Part shown: positions 48,135 to 60,129 of the stretch, piece after piece
Layout of the letters: each line of letters opens with the position of its first letter
How positions within the stretch are numbered: position 1 is the stretch's first letter
Assembly (NCBI RefSeq): GCF_030272615.1
Contig: NC_081415.1
Coordinates: 102,976,796-103,040,795, forward strand
Direction: 5' to 3'
Length of the DNA stretch: 64,000 bases
DNA from: Cryptomeria japonica
Lineage: Eukaryota; Streptophyta; Pinopsida; Cupressales; Cupressaceae
The notes under the pieces: generated by a model
What the model saw: only the letters and a program-made list of their open reading frames with translations
Databases searched by the model: none
What the model was told of the DNA's origin: nothing
Position numbers and translations under genes: made by a program

Positions 48135-49853
48135 ATTAGGGTTTCATTGATTAGTCTTTGGGAAATATTTTGGAAGGATTCTATTTCTAGATCTGAGGTG
48201 TTGGTTGTTTTGGGTGCGTCCTATGGTGATTTGGACCTCACGGTTGCATCCGAGAGACCATTTTCATGAATCTTGAGTATAAATTCAGCCTATTTTTGGA
48301 GAAAATCATTTCCGATCCTTTAAAGGAAAAATTTTGCCAATTGGAGTGTACGGTACAATTTTGTTAAAAAAAACTAATAATAAATTTTTCTACGGTTTTT
48401 CAAGTTTCTTATTTATATTAAAAAAATCACAGATTTTTAAAAAATTGTAAGTCTTTTATTTAATAAAAAATTCAAAATTGTATATTATGGGGGAGTCCCA
48501 TGACCCTACCTCCATACCTATCTCTATCCATTTACTGCAGACAGTACTGGTTAGTACCAACAACCCCCGCCACTGGTTTCTTCTACTACCCATCGGCATC
48601 GACATTTCCTCCCAACCACCGGCGCCCGAGCTCCATCCTCCCACCAACCTTCTTGACTGCTCTAGGCTATTTTCTCCCCAATGTTATTGACCAGTCGCTT
48701 TCGCTCGCTTAGACTTCCAGCCTATTCTTTTTCCAGCTTGTCCACTCCTTTAGCGACCCACCTCACTGTTACTTCATATGACATGTGGTGACTCTTGATT
48801 AGCACACATAGACACTAACATTGCACCCACTCTGCAGTCTATATTTTATACGGATCTAACACGTGGCCAATCACATCATCCAACTATACCATCTAGTTGG
48901 TAGCCACATAATCTTACGGAGACATAGTCATAGGGTCCAATCATCGTATGAACAATCACATCGGACAACACAATCAGTGCCTTATCATTACACCATACAA
49001 CCACGTGTTGCTCAATCATCCGTATGGTTCTGCCACATAAGCAGTTTGTACTACCACGTAGGCACCAAATTAGTCGATCCATATGGCCACATCACCTGCT
49101 ACATCATCAGTTCATACAGTACGGAAATCCATGTAGTCTGGGTGGTGAAGTTCTCATGACGGCTAGATGGGTGTCAAATTTAATCCCGTCGAATGCTGAT
49201 GTCAACATTTTCTGAAAATTTGGAGCCCTCTCTCATTGAGCTTTTTGATTTTGTAGTTGAACTTCAATAGGCCATATCTTGCTCATTTTATCTCCTTTTT
49301 TGGTACAATATTTTTTGATTTCAACTAATTTTTCATGCTCTTCGCAGAGGTGGAGGAATTTAATGATTTTAATGGACAAATGTTTTACAATTTTTAGTTT
49401 TTCATGACTATACATGTCTAATCCTCAATTTTTCAAATTCAACAGCTTCGTTCGAGCTCATATGACCTCCTTTTCATGTTCTATTTTTTATAAAGTGCAT
49501 ATTAATTTCTTGTCTACTTTCATAACCTACCATCAATTTATAGTGATTTTGAGTAGAAATTGTACTTTCAGTATTTGGTCATTTTTGGCCTATTTGGTAC
49601 TTGTATTTTTCTTGGATCTCAGTTTAGATCACTTGCAATATTTTTTGGGGTCTTTTATAGCCTATTTGAGATAGTTGTAAACTTGAAATTAGAAGTCCAC
49701 CTTGCCTTGTTTTGCAAGTGAGCATTGTATACGCACTAAATATAAAGTGCCAAATCATCATTTGTGGGGGGGGGATTTCTTGATTGAATAGATTTGGGGG
49801 GTGTCTTGTGTGATTGTACCTCTCTTTATCTTGTTTTTTTTCATTTTGGTGCT
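48135..49853 (+). other. Long leader of the gag-protease element
   Basis: 1.7 kb without a supported gene. 48480-48830 is GC-richer, with proline/serine-coding frames that I do not trust. 48850-49110 contains two CACGTG G-box cores (48860-48865, 49002-49007). 49230-49650 is T-rich leader sequence running up to the Gag ATG at 49854. Confidence 0.45.
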
Positions 49854-50811
49854 ATGGTTTCTCTTAAATTTTCACTTTTAACTCCACATAATTATGCATC
49901 ATGGAAATTTAAAGCATGGAGTAAGCTAAGGGAAAAAGGAATCATTCATTATGTAAATGATACAATAACAATGCCACCCGATCCTAATGCTCAATTTGAA
50001 TAGCTCACGAAAAAATTCTATGCCACTTGGAACATTGAGAAAGTATGTATCAGATGACCTCATTTTTCACATTGAGGAGTGTACTATAGTCAAAGAGGCT
50101 TGGGATATTTATGCAAAATTGTATGGTCAACTTGATGAGATTAGGGGCTACAAGCTTGATAGGGAACTCACCATATTGTATCCCAAGGATTTTAATACAA
50201 TCCAAGATAATGTCACGAAATAAAATGAGCTAAGAGAAAAGCTTAATGATTGTGGAGTTGATAATAAGGATGCTCAATTGGTTTACAACTTGTTGGACAA
50301 GCTTCCATCAGAGTATGTAGCCTTTCTATCTAGCTTTCACACCCATCGATTGGATCAAGGTGCCTCCTACACTCCACCATCATTTGATGCATTCATGAAG
50401 ATGTTGATTCTTGAGCAATCTAAGTTGACTAAGATGGAGATTCTCAAATATTCAAAGTCACAAGATTTGGTGGCTAATAAAGGGAATCAAAGCAATCAAG
50501 GAAAAGGCAAGAACCAAAAGCAATCTAAGACAAAGCCACAACAAGATGGAGCACAATCATCCTCTCCACAACAAGGTGATTCCACATCCTCACCTAAGAG
50601 GAAATCATATAAGGACAATATTTTTTGTGCATGTTGCAAGAAGTCAAGACATGATGAACAACATTGTTACAAGAAGGATATTGATGAACTGAAAAATCTT
50701 CTTGAGAAGAACAAAATCAGTTTGCCTTCTAGAATGTCTACTTTGGCTTCTTCTTCCAAAGAAAAGTATAAAGGGAGGGATCACTCTTTTGAGTCAAAAG
50801 GAAAGGGATAA
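49854..50811 (+). pseudogene. gag: Copia-type Gag (UBN2-like) with one CCHC knuckle
   Basis: ATG at 49854. LTPHNYASWKFKAW is the typical N-terminus of plant Copia Gag. A TAG at 50001 and a frameshift near 50040 break the frame. It continues as the UBN2-like helical domain (EAWDIYAKLYGQ, LLDKLPSEY, YTPPSFDAFMKMLILEQ). A TAA stands at 50221. A Gln/Lys-rich stretch follows, then the zinc knuckle CACCKKSRHDEQHC (~50630-50670) with all four ligands. TAA stops at 50809 and 50848 separate it from the protease part, which is in the same frame. Role: particle structure and RNA packaging. Decayed copy. Confidence 0.88.
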
Positions 50812-51786
50812 GCTCTTGGTGCTACTACAAGTCACGATTCAGGGAGATAACTTCTAGATTCAGGGGCTTCTCATCATATGGCGTCTTTGCAGTCTATGTT
50901 CTCATCATTTGAGCCTTGCCACATGCTATATATTTTGATGGGCAATCATACAGACATGGATGTGATTCGGAAAGTATCTATTATCATTGGGGATAACTCC
51001 TTCAATGATGTGTTGTGTGTACCCCACTTGACAAACAATCTTCTTTCCATCTATCAAATCACACGCGGGGCAACCAGAAAAACTGTGGAGTTCACATTTG
51101 ATTCAATTATCATTAGAGACTTGGAGACTAGAGAAATAATTGCAACTAGGGTGGTTGATCATGCATCTCGGTTGTATACCTTTTCACATTTTGTTCCTAT
51201 TGATGAGGTTGATTCTTTACATGATGATTCTTCTTTTGAGGAGAACTTTGGGTACTTGAACCTGGGGATTCTCACATGTGACCCCATTCTTGAGCCTTGC
51301 ATTTCATCTCCTCTTATTGATATCACACCACTTATTGCACCTAATGATGCAAATGTTGCGATATTTTTGTCTTCTTGTGATTCAGTGCAGTAGGGTATAT
51401 CTTGTCTTCCAGCTTCAGTTCATTGGGATGACTACTTGATAGACATTGCAGGTTTGTTTTTGGAGTCCTACATTGCAAATTTGGGAGACATCATTGATGA
51501 TATTCATATTCTCTTTGATGAAGATGATCCTTCTTTGATTGTTGCAAGGGAACACTTTGTCCCTCTTGTTCATTCTCTACATGATCATTCTTTTGAGGTT
51601 GACATGATTCTAGATACTTATGTACAACATTTGGAGGAGATCTCTTTATCCTTAGAGGAGACATGTGAGTCTTTGGATCTTGATCTACATTTATCTCCAC
51701 TAGATCTTGGAGTGCCTTTTTCAGTAGTGTGGATCAGTACACCACCTTTGGAGGGGGTAAATTTTAGCATCGACATGAGGACATGA
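50812..51786 (+). pseudogene. Copia retropepsin fused to an acidic tail of unknown function
   Basis: In the frame of the Gag, LLDSGASHHM (~50851-50880) is the Copia aspartic-protease active site with the DSG triad intact. VLCVPHLTNNLLS (~51010-51050) is its C-terminal hallmark. Where GAG-pre-integrase and integrase should follow, there are instead about 200 residues rich in Asp, Glu, Leu and Ser (repeats of the type SLHDDSFEE / SLHDHSFEV, GDIIDDIHILFDEDD). They are interrupted by TAG at 51391 and end at TGA 51784. A shifted frame continues (SSLHDWGDFMDTP) to ~51920. The acidic part is not a known pol domain; its SLHD word recurs at least three times. Confidence 0.8.
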
Positions 51787-51927
51787 GCAATTTTCAAATA
51801 CTTCATCTATCATGTTTTTTTCTCCTACCTCTTCCCTTCATGATTGGGGAGACTTCATGGATACACCTTTGGTTTTGTTTCTTCCCAAGGGGAGGAACAT
51901 TGTTCGATTTTCATGGAGTATTTTCTT

Positions 51928-52242
51928 CATTCAACTTTGATTTTCTGCTATTGGTGTAATTTCTACATTGATGGGGGCTTCATGGCTTCTCTTCTTCTCT
52001 CATATGGGGGGCGATTTTTCCTCACATGGGTTTTTGTCCTTCAGATGCTTCTTTAAGAGTTCTTTGTATGTTTTTCATCTCTCTTTTGGGGGAGGTTTTT
52101 TCTCTCTTTCCCCTCTTTATGGGAGATTGCATTTGCATTTGTGCATGGCTAACTAGCATGACCATGTAGCCGGGACCCATCTTGCTTGCTTTGTTGCATT
52201 ATAGACTTATGTGCATTCCCCTAAGTTACACTTAACGAGGGG
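51928..52242 (+). repeat. 3' internal segment of the gag-protease element (partner of 47300-47631)
   Basis: Both copies contain CTATTGGTGTAATTTCTAC-like and GGGGGCTTCATGGCTTCTC words, a purine-rich TTTGGGGGAGG tract, and GCCGAGACCC/GCCGGGACCC before the LTR. The polypurine tract in this copy is interrupted (ACGAGGGG). Confidence 0.85.
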
Positions 52243-52706
52243 TGTTGGTGTAATTATTTATTCATCTTGGATATAATTACACTTTACTTAAGTTTACGTA
52301 GGTGCATGCATAACATAGGATTTTGCATATGAGACACTTAGGGAGATGTGCATACATTGGGAGTGTGTATGTAGGATAATTTCCACGTTTTATGGTGTGA
52401 TATTGTTGTTGCTTTATCATATCCACTTATTGTGATCCATCTCAAGTGGAGTATTTTACCATTTCTCTTACCTACCCCTACCCACCCTTTCATCTCAATG
52501 AGCCACATGCCATCATCATGTGCAAGCTCTTGTCTCTTAGTCTTGCCTTTATAAGAAGGCTCATCTACATTGTATGTAATTCTTGTGATCCAGTTGATTA
52601 GCATTTTGTTCTTGATTAGAATATAGTTTCTTCTTATCAAATATTTTGTCTCTCTATTGTGTTAGTCATTGAGCTCTTGATCTTGGCTATTTTCAACAAA
52701 TTCTCA
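52243..52706 (+). repeat. 3' LTR of the gag-protease element
   Basis: 464 bp, colinear with 47632-48119. It lacks about 25 bp around 52434 (the TGGAGTGATAATTCCACC segment) and has scattered substitutions. Confidence 0.9.
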
Positions 52707-53483
52707 CAAACCATTTGTATCGTCAAACCAGATATGTTCATGCCAAGCTGAGAACCACATATGTCAGACTAATTTTCCTAGAGAGAGGTACTATCCAAAG
52801 GCACATGACTCTTGACAATCATAGATAATGCCCTCAACATCTCCAAGCCTCTTCTATCTAAGATCAACATGTCTCTCAAAGTGCTTACAATATTTCTAGC
52901 CTAGGGGAGGACATTCTGTTGATTCAAGAAACCCTCAAAGTCTCTCAAATTATACTCTAACACGTTAATTTATTCAAAATCAATGGTAACGTTGAAATCA
53001 TGATCAACATTAAGAGGGGAAGATGGAGGAGAATTCCTCAAACAATCATTCTAAGAATTGGATTGTGAATTAGGATGAGAAGGTCCCCCTTTCAAAATGG
53101 TTCTGGCAGGTTGAGAGGCAATAAATTTGTTGGGATCGGGACATGGATCGTTAAACATCGGACCTGACCTAGGAGGACTGTAATGATTTGTAGGAACACT
53201 CTTCCTAGAAGTATTTCATACAACTCCTATGGTAGTCTGGGTCGTAAATCTTGTGGACAACCTCCACAACACCTCAACCATGCTGCGAGGATATTTCAAG
53301 CCTACAACACTCAGTGATAAAGAAATTTGTTTTTAAGTTTATTTCAAATTTCCAATGAGATTATGTTTGTATTTCTATTTTTCTTTTTTTTCTTTTTTCT
53401 TTTTTTAAATTTTCAATGAAATTATGAAACAATGATTAAAGAAAATGATAATTTGCAAACAGTTCAAATTAGGTTCACCAAAA
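52707..53483 (-). pseudogene. Gypsy-like leader and gag-like remnant
   Basis: Minus-strand sequence with short coding-like stretches separated by stops (for example DMLILDRRGLEMLRAL). No domain is recognised with certainty. Position just downstream of a putative LTR (53484-54543) and upstream, on the minus strand, of the protease remnant at 46806-47304 suggests a Gag. The gag-protease element inserted at 52706/47300 splits the two. Confidence 0.35.
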
Positions 53484-54543
53484 TGTAGATGATGGGATTT
53501 ACTACCCTCAAGGTCATGTACCTTAAGGATTAAATATACCTTCACTCTACCTCACTTATATTGGTGCTAAAAGTGAGCCAGCGGTTGAAAATACAAAACT
53601 AGGCTAACAGAGTACAAATGAGACTCTCGAACAACTCCGTTGAGTCTGTCTTCGAGACAAGCGCACGGAACTAGGGCACTAGTGCAACAAGTTGTTGTCT
53701 TGTATGTATAGAGTACAAAGGCCGTATGAAAGCGACATGTATAATAAAACTATTACATGAATGATATAATATAAAACTAATCAATAGTAGAGGATACGAA
53801 GTATTAAAATAAAGTGAGAAAAGGTAAGGGAAGCTTACAACCAATCTAGGATTGAAGCCTCCCACAATATGAATTCCTTCCCGTGACTATTAGCCTGAAC
53901 ACAAGCAAAAATAAAAATGTTAGGGGTTATGTTTAGAGGTCTTCCTCAATCAAACCGTCATTTCAGTGCTTCCACCTAAATGAACAACCAAGATGATAGC
54001 AATAGTGACAGATAAAATGATAAAGATAAAGAAGCCTGATTAAGATAATACATGGATTGAAATCAGAAATTATGAATGTGCAAATAGACCAAGAAGAGTA
54101 AGTAAACTCCCTCCAACACTTGTGAAGGAAGCACCATGAGTTCTTCAAGAGGTTGCAACAAGGGTGGTCTCCAAGATGCTGGAAACCTATATATGATTAA
54201 GAGTGGATACCAAGAGCTCAAAATATCTCTGAATGATCAAGAAGTATAAAGAAAGACCAAAAATGTGAGAGCTATAGCCTCTCAAATGAACCCCAACATC
54301 GGTGGCTAAAAATAGAGGTGTTACAAACTCTTCCGAGTGAAAGTATAATGCTCAAATGGCCACCTATGGGCTGACAAATTTGCAAGATGCAAGTGTGGCA
54401 CGTTAGAGTAGCATGCTCAATTAGTCTACATGGTTGCTACAAGCCAAGTTTTGGGCTTACAAAGAAATCCACGTGGACAAAACGACAAATATGACGAAAG
54501 ATGCCTATGTGATGTGGAATTGCACGAGATGCAATTTATGACA
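53484..54543 (-). repeat. Putative 5' LTR of the gypsy-like element
   Basis: On the minus strand it would start TGTCATAAATTGC (54543) and end CCCATCATCTACA (53484), followed by TTTTGGTGAACC as a possible primer site of unknown tRNA. No second copy lies in the window, so the ends are inferred from dinucleotides and position only. Confidence 0.35.
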
Positions 54544-54700
54544 CTACACTATTTTGTACTGATTGTTTATGTTAACAAATTATACTAACTAATTTCTAAT
54601 ATTCATAAGATCAAGTCACATATGTGTGGTTTGATCTTCTAAATCTTTAAACCAAGTCTCCTAAGTTTTCTCATTATAATGGAGTATATGATTTTTATTA
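54544..54700. other. Short spacer between two LTR units
   Basis: AT-rich, nothing recognised. Confidence 0.4.
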
Positions 54701-56191
54701 TGAGGATCTGGTTATTATTGAGAGGGGGGGTGAATAAGTAATAATAGTAAACTACAATCTTTCACCAATCTGCAAATACTTCTCACATACTAGTACCGGT
54801 AGAAACTTAAACAGTCTATTAATCAGATTTGTCAGACCATTATCGGTAGCTACTCAAATGCTCATCAACATGCAAATAAAATAAAAACACCAAATACATA
54901 CATCCATAAAATAATCACCACATGAACACTGATATTTTTCATGTGGTAACCCAAATGGGAAAAACCACAGTGGGAATTAGCACCCACAAAAATATTTGCA
55001 CTCTTTCAGAATGCACCCTGTTAGAGGCTTAGCCCGGTTAGGAGCTTTACAATAATGCCCATTTAAGAGTAGACCTTGTTAGGAGTCACTTGGTGAAGGA
55101 ATTTTAACCTCAGCCATGTTAGGAGCTCTACCTTATTAGGAGTAACCTTGCTAAAGGATTTAAACTCAAGTTAATGAGCCACTCGGTGAAGGGATTTACA
55201 ATATCAGGCCTATTAGGACCTACCCGGTTAAGGGATTTTAATATTGTTGTAATTGTTATGGAACAACAGGTAAATGATCTAATCACAACACTCTCTACTT
55301 GCTAGTATAGATCCTTTTCATCTCCAATCAGCTTCTCACATGCAGACACCTCAATCTAGTTCGACACACTCTTCTTCTCTGACCACCGACATAATAAACC
55401 TTCTCAAACTAGACCTAAATATACTTTTCAACTAGGTTGGTTACATAACCCTAACTTACATCAAGATACAATGAATTTACATCATGGATCATATCAAATC
55501 CTTACAAGTCATTACAGATCATCATTATAAATTATTACAACAAATTTCAAAATAATTACAGCCGTTGAATGACCATTGCACATCACCGCACATCGATCTG
55601 ATAAGCTATCAAACCCTTAACACATTTTGCTAAGCACTTCGTTGTTTCCCAAGAAATTCAATCCTTGTACATGCTCAAACAATATCTTATCACTTCACAT
55701 TGATTCAGACATGTCACCACTAAGATAAGATCATGAAAAGATCCACCGCTAAACCATAAAACATTACCGGTTAAAGATCTGATACTGGTATTCAAACCCT
55801 ACACAGAATACACAACAGTTAATTACAAACATGCTTTCCGGTTCTCCAAACTTGATGCGGTTGCAGTCATACTCATTACAATGTCATGAACATATATTCC
55901 AAACTGCAATATCTAAATCAACATAGATCTCTACTGCAACCATCTCCTTCTTTGTTCCTATACCCATTCACAGTCAACTTAGCAATTTTGTTGTCCAACA
56001 CATTCCATTACCCATTAGGCTTTATCGGCAATCCTAGATAAATTACATGATTTAAAAAATCATAAACAAACATGGTTTCGATCAATGACAACACAAATAA
56101 CTGATCATATCAACTTCATCAAGTCAATAAACTTCTCATCTGCTATACCGGTCACCATCATCTTATCACCAGTTATGCCAACATGCCAACA
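54701..56191 (-). repeat. 3' LTR of the truncated Copia element
   Basis: The minus strand starts TGTTGGCATGTTGGCATAAC at 56191 and ends GGATCCTCA-like near 54701 (+ strand TGAGGATCTGG). It contains GAGAGGGGGGGTGAATAAG (complement of the U5 motif) at ~54719 and about ten CCTGTTAGGAG-type motifs between 55010 and 55250. The inner end follows the purine tract CCAAAGGGGGAGAA. Confidence 0.85.
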
Positions 56192-56208
56192 TTCTCCCCC
56201 TTTGGCAT
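56192..56208 (-). promoter_or_regulatory. Polypurine tract of the truncated Copia element
   Basis: The minus strand reads CCAAAGGGGGAGAA directly before the LTR start. A second CAAAGGGGGAGAAG lies at ~56330-56345. Confidence 0.85.
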
Positions 56209-56529
56209 TGATGGAAACACCAAAACAATCAACTAATGACAAATACCAGGAACTCATCATGCCATGTTGCAGTGATCTGTGCTTCACTTGATCTTCTCCT
56301 CCTGTGCATTACTTCTCCCTGTCATTGTTCTTCTCCCCCTTTGACAGCAATGCCAAGGGTGCAAAGGCATCTTATGTCTTCATCTCTACTGCTACTTTCT
56401 CCATCATCCATGTGTGCCTCATCATAGTTGCTTCCCCTGAGGAGTAGCCCACTTCTCATTACTCCATAGTGAAATATATTCAATGAGTCCATTGTATTGA
56501 TGCTTCCACATCTTCTTATTTGACCTTGT

Positions 56530-57300
56530 GTAGGGGTATAACTCCTAGCTTGCCTCTAAGATATTCAAAGTTTTCCTTAGGTAATGACTTAGTAAATATA
56601 TCAGCCAACTACTCCTTACTTGATACATGCTCCATCTTTACTTTCTTTTCATGAACTCTTTCTCTCAGAAAATGATACTTCAATTCAATATGTTTTGTCC
56701 TAGCATGCAACACAAGATTCTTTGAGATGTTTATTACAAGTGTTATCACAGTATATGATCACTGATTCTATCATATCCTCCTTGAATCCTTTTGAGATAA
56801 TGTCTCATCCATATTGCTTGTGTATAGTTCATAGATGCAGCCACATTCTTTGCTTCTGTTGTAGACTGAGATATACAACTTTGTTTCTTACTGGTCCAAG
56901 ATACCAGTCTACCACCTAGAAAGAATGCTCCACCAGTTGTGCTTTTTCGGTCATCTACATTTCATGCCCAATCTGCATTTGTGAAAACCTTCAAAGAGAA
57001 ATTTCCTCTGTATGGATGCCATAATCCATAATCAATTGTTCCTCTAAGATATCTAAAAATTGTCTTCACCATTGTCATCTACGTCTCCTTAGGGATTTTC
57101 TGAAATCATGCCACTAATCCAATGACATGAGAAATGTTCAGTCTGCTATGAACAACATAATGGAGTTTATGCATCATAGATCTATATCCTTTCTCATCCA
57201 TTGGATCTCAATCATCTTCTTTTGATAATCTGCAACCTATAACCATAAGAGTTCCAATCAGTTTATAGTATTCCATTCCAAAGGTCTTCAACATTTTATT
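56530..57300 (-). pseudogene. Copia RNase H remnant
   Basis: From ~57060 down, the minus strand encodes NADWA, DRKSTTGGAFFLGG, SWTSKKQSCISQSTTEA and, near 56650-56540, LADIFTKSLPKENFEYLRGKLG (quoted in part), the standard Copia RNase H series. Several stops interrupt it. Role in the live element: degradation of the RNA in the RNA-DNA hybrid. Confidence 0.85.
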
Positions 57301-58101
57301 TGCATACTTAGACTAACTGATAAAAATTCCACCTTCCATCTGTTGGACCTACAAACCAATGAAATTTTGTATCTCACCTATCAAAGACATTTCAAATTCC
57401 TTCTTCATCTCATCTACAAAAGTCATACACATATCATCATCTCCTCCCAATATGATGTGATCAACAAATACTTCAACAATCAACATCTTGTCTCCATCAG
57501 TCTTTAGGTAAATATTGTTGTCCTCACTAGTTCTCTAAAATCCAATCTTTATTAGATGTGAATAGAGTCTTTCAAACCATTCCATTAGTGCTTTCTTTAA
57601 TCCATATAATGCTTTATGCAGTTTGCACACCATATCCTTGTCTTTTGTCAATGCAAACCCATCCAGTTGTTCAATGTAAACTTCTTCTTCCAGAATACCA
57701 TTAAAAAATGAAAAATTTACATCCATTTGATAAACCTTGAATCCTTTAAAAGCTACAAATGCAAATAGCATTCTAACACCTTCAAGTCTAACAACAGGTG
57801 CAAAGGTTTCTCAATAATCTTCACCTTCTTCTTGTGCATACCCTTTACAAACTATTCTTGCCTTGTCTCTAAACACTTCACCATCTTCATTCAGCTTATT
57901 TCTAAACACCCACTTTGTACTAATCACATTTTTATCATCAGGTCTAGGAACAAGTGACCAAGTGCTTTTTTTCTCAATCTGATCAAGCTTTTTATTCATT
58001 TCCTTTATCCAATCATCATCCTTAAGACCTTCTCTCACTAATTTTGGTTCAACTTTGGAAATCAGACAAGCACTTTCACTAATTTTTCTCCTTGTTTGCA
58101 C
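57300..58101 (-). pseudogene. Copia reverse transcriptase remnant
   Basis: WIKEMNKKLDQIEKKSTWSL, STKWVFRNKLNEDGEV and ARIVCKGYAQEEGEDY (58101-57811), then MDVNFSFFNGILEEEVYIEQ and KALYGLKKA (57771-57535). After a stop near 57535, VEVFVDHIILGGDDD follows at ~57450-57485. The catalytic YVDD box reads FVDH, so the second Asp is lost. TAA/TAG and frame breaks lie at 57812, 57535 and ~57213. Inactive. Confidence 0.9.
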
Positions 58102-58214
58102 TCCAACATTCTTGTCACCAATTATCTGATCTTAAGAGTGATTTAACCTTACATACCTATTTATAACTCATCTTATTCTTCTTCCATCAGTTGAGCAACA
58201 TCCTCTGCACTGTT

Positions 58215-59015
58215 CTACCCAACATCATTCTGAATCTCTGGCTCAATAATCACAAGTTTTTGTTCATCATCTACTGCATCATATTTTTTGGTATCATCAT
58301 ATTTATTAGAGTACTCATCAATCTTCACATTGACCCTCTCCACAATCTTGTTTGTCCTTTTGTTAAAACACTTGAAAGCTTTGCTCTTAGTAGAGAACCC
58401 AAGGAATGTTCCTTCATCACTTTGAGGATCAAATTTACTAGTATACTCATCCCTTTTTAATAAAATATTTGTTGTCCAAAACTTTGAAATAACTGACATT
58501 AGGACTATGACCATACCATAACTCATAGGGAGTCTTATCATTACCTTTCTTCACAAGTACCCGATTCAATGTGTACATTGCAGTGTTGACTGCTTCTCTC
58601 CAAAACATCTTAGGTGCATCTCCTTGTATCAACATAGTCTTTGCTACTTCCACAATGGTCTGGTTTCTCCTTTCTACAATTCCATTTTGTTGTGGTGTCC
58701 TAGGTGCAGACAATTGCTTAATTATTTCATTTTTATCACAATATCTCACAAATTCATCTGATGTGAACTCTCCGCCCCAATCAGATCTTAGACACTTAAG
58801 ATTCTTATCGGTTTATTTTTCCACTAAGACCTTGAATGCCTTAAACTTGTTGAAAGCTTCTGACTTTTCCTTCAGAAAAGTAACCCACATCATTCTAGAA
58901 AAATCCTCAGTAAATATCATGAAATATTTGTCATCATGAAAGCTTCTAGTCCTCATAGGACCACATAAGTCAGTGTGCACCAAATCTAACAATTTAGTGC
59001 TACTTTCTACCTCTC
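58215..59015 (-). pseudogene. Copia integrase core remnant
   Basis: The minus strand shows LLDLVHTDLCGPM (first catalytic Asp, ~58970), FSRMMWVTFLKEKSEAF, a stop near 58815, then LRSDWGGEFTSDEF (second Asp), TPQQNGIVERRNQ (catalytic Glu) and KTPYELWYGHSPN. After a frameshift comes the C-terminal GTFLGFSTKSKAFKCFNKRTNKIVE-like region (58460-58300; quoted in part). The zinc-binding N-terminus is missing. Confidence 0.9.
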
Positions 59016-60129
59016 AATGATACCAAGCATAATAACTAAAATATATGCCTATCTGTAAAATCTAAAGTGAAATTTTAAACAGAGAACCAATTTTATTTTT
59101 GGTGGAAATAATGGTTTTTATTGTCTATTTTAAAGTCCATTTCAAAATCAAATCCAATTGAACTTCATAGATCAAAATGTTAAGGCATAACTTAATCCAG
59201 TTTGTGAATTGGGCTTTTATTGGAGAATGATATATCTATCTCATCTCTTTGTGAATGAAACTAGTGTTGATAATAGTCCATAATGCATCATGGTACACTT
59301 GATCACTATCGATCATACCTCATGAACATATATTTAATCATCTCTTGCTAGTATAGTACATGATAGTTGGTATTAAATCAAAAACAATAATTTATCTATC
59401 CATGGGCATCACATATTTTTAAATTATGACAAAGCTTGACATTCAACAAAATTAATTGATTTTCTTGATTTAGTTGTATTTAGATGATATCAATTTCTTA
59501 ATTCTCTTTTTCCTTGTGGAGGCATTTATATATTCAACAAGAAATGATATATATCAAATGGGAGCTTGGTGGATAACTAATTTATCAAAAATTCATTTTC
59601 ATTAGGGGGTATGTCTAGGATCATGGTGGGCCAAACAGGCCCTTAAGTGGCAATGAAAATCAGAAAAATAAAGTTAGGCAACTTGACATAAAAATTTGAA
59701 TAACTTACCAACATTATTTCAAAAATATGTCAGAATAGAATCTGTAGTAAATTGAATGTAGTTTCTAATCTACTAGTTGTTGTTTTTTTTTAAAATCTAT
59801 TTGACAAAAAAATGAAATTCAATGCAGTAGTATTAAAATTTTAGGAAAAAGTTAAGAAGTAGGTGTTTGTCTAATCAACCTAACCACAATCAAATCATAA
59901 AAAAAAATTATATGATTTTAGATATAAGTAGAAGACTCATGACCGCATGTTATAAATATTTTTTTGTATTTTTTTAAATAAATAAATTATTATTATTTTT
60001 TTACTATACTTTTAAAAAATATAAAAACTCATATGTTTGACCACCATAACTTGGTCAAAAATTTAGTGTGTTCTCAACATTTGAATTACATACTAATTAT
60101 CTAGGGATAATAGTTATGGTGATGAGAAG
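59016..60129. other. AT-rich stretch without recognised gene
   Basis: Nothing supported: no domain, LTR end or RNA gene. Confidence 0.45.

Larger units (their letters stand above)
47300..52706 (+). mobile_element. Gag-protease-only Copia-like element in internal-LTR-internal-LTR array
   Basis: Two LTRs (47632-48119 and 52243-52706) flank an interior with a primer site, Gag and protease, but no integrase or RT. In front of the first LTR, 47300-47631 repeats the last ~315 bp of the interior (51928-52242), including its polypurine tract. The central LTR is therefore shared by two head-to-tail copies, the upstream one cut off at ~47300. The array sits in a gypsy-like remnant. No target duplication could be found, as expected when the left end is missing. 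The layout agrees with TR-GAG type non-autonomous elements (LTR retrotransposons with only gag). Confidence 0.82.
54701..59015 (-). mobile_element. 5'-truncated Ty1/copia element
   Basis: Minus orientation: integrase, RT and RNase H remnants in Copia order from 59015 down to ~56530, then a polypurine tract and the 3' LTR. The 5' LTR, Gag, protease and the N-terminus of integrase are missing. The copy ends abruptly near 59015, just before the first catalytic Asp region, with unrelated AT-rich DNA beyond. Multiple frameshifts and stops make it inactive. Confidence 0.9.
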
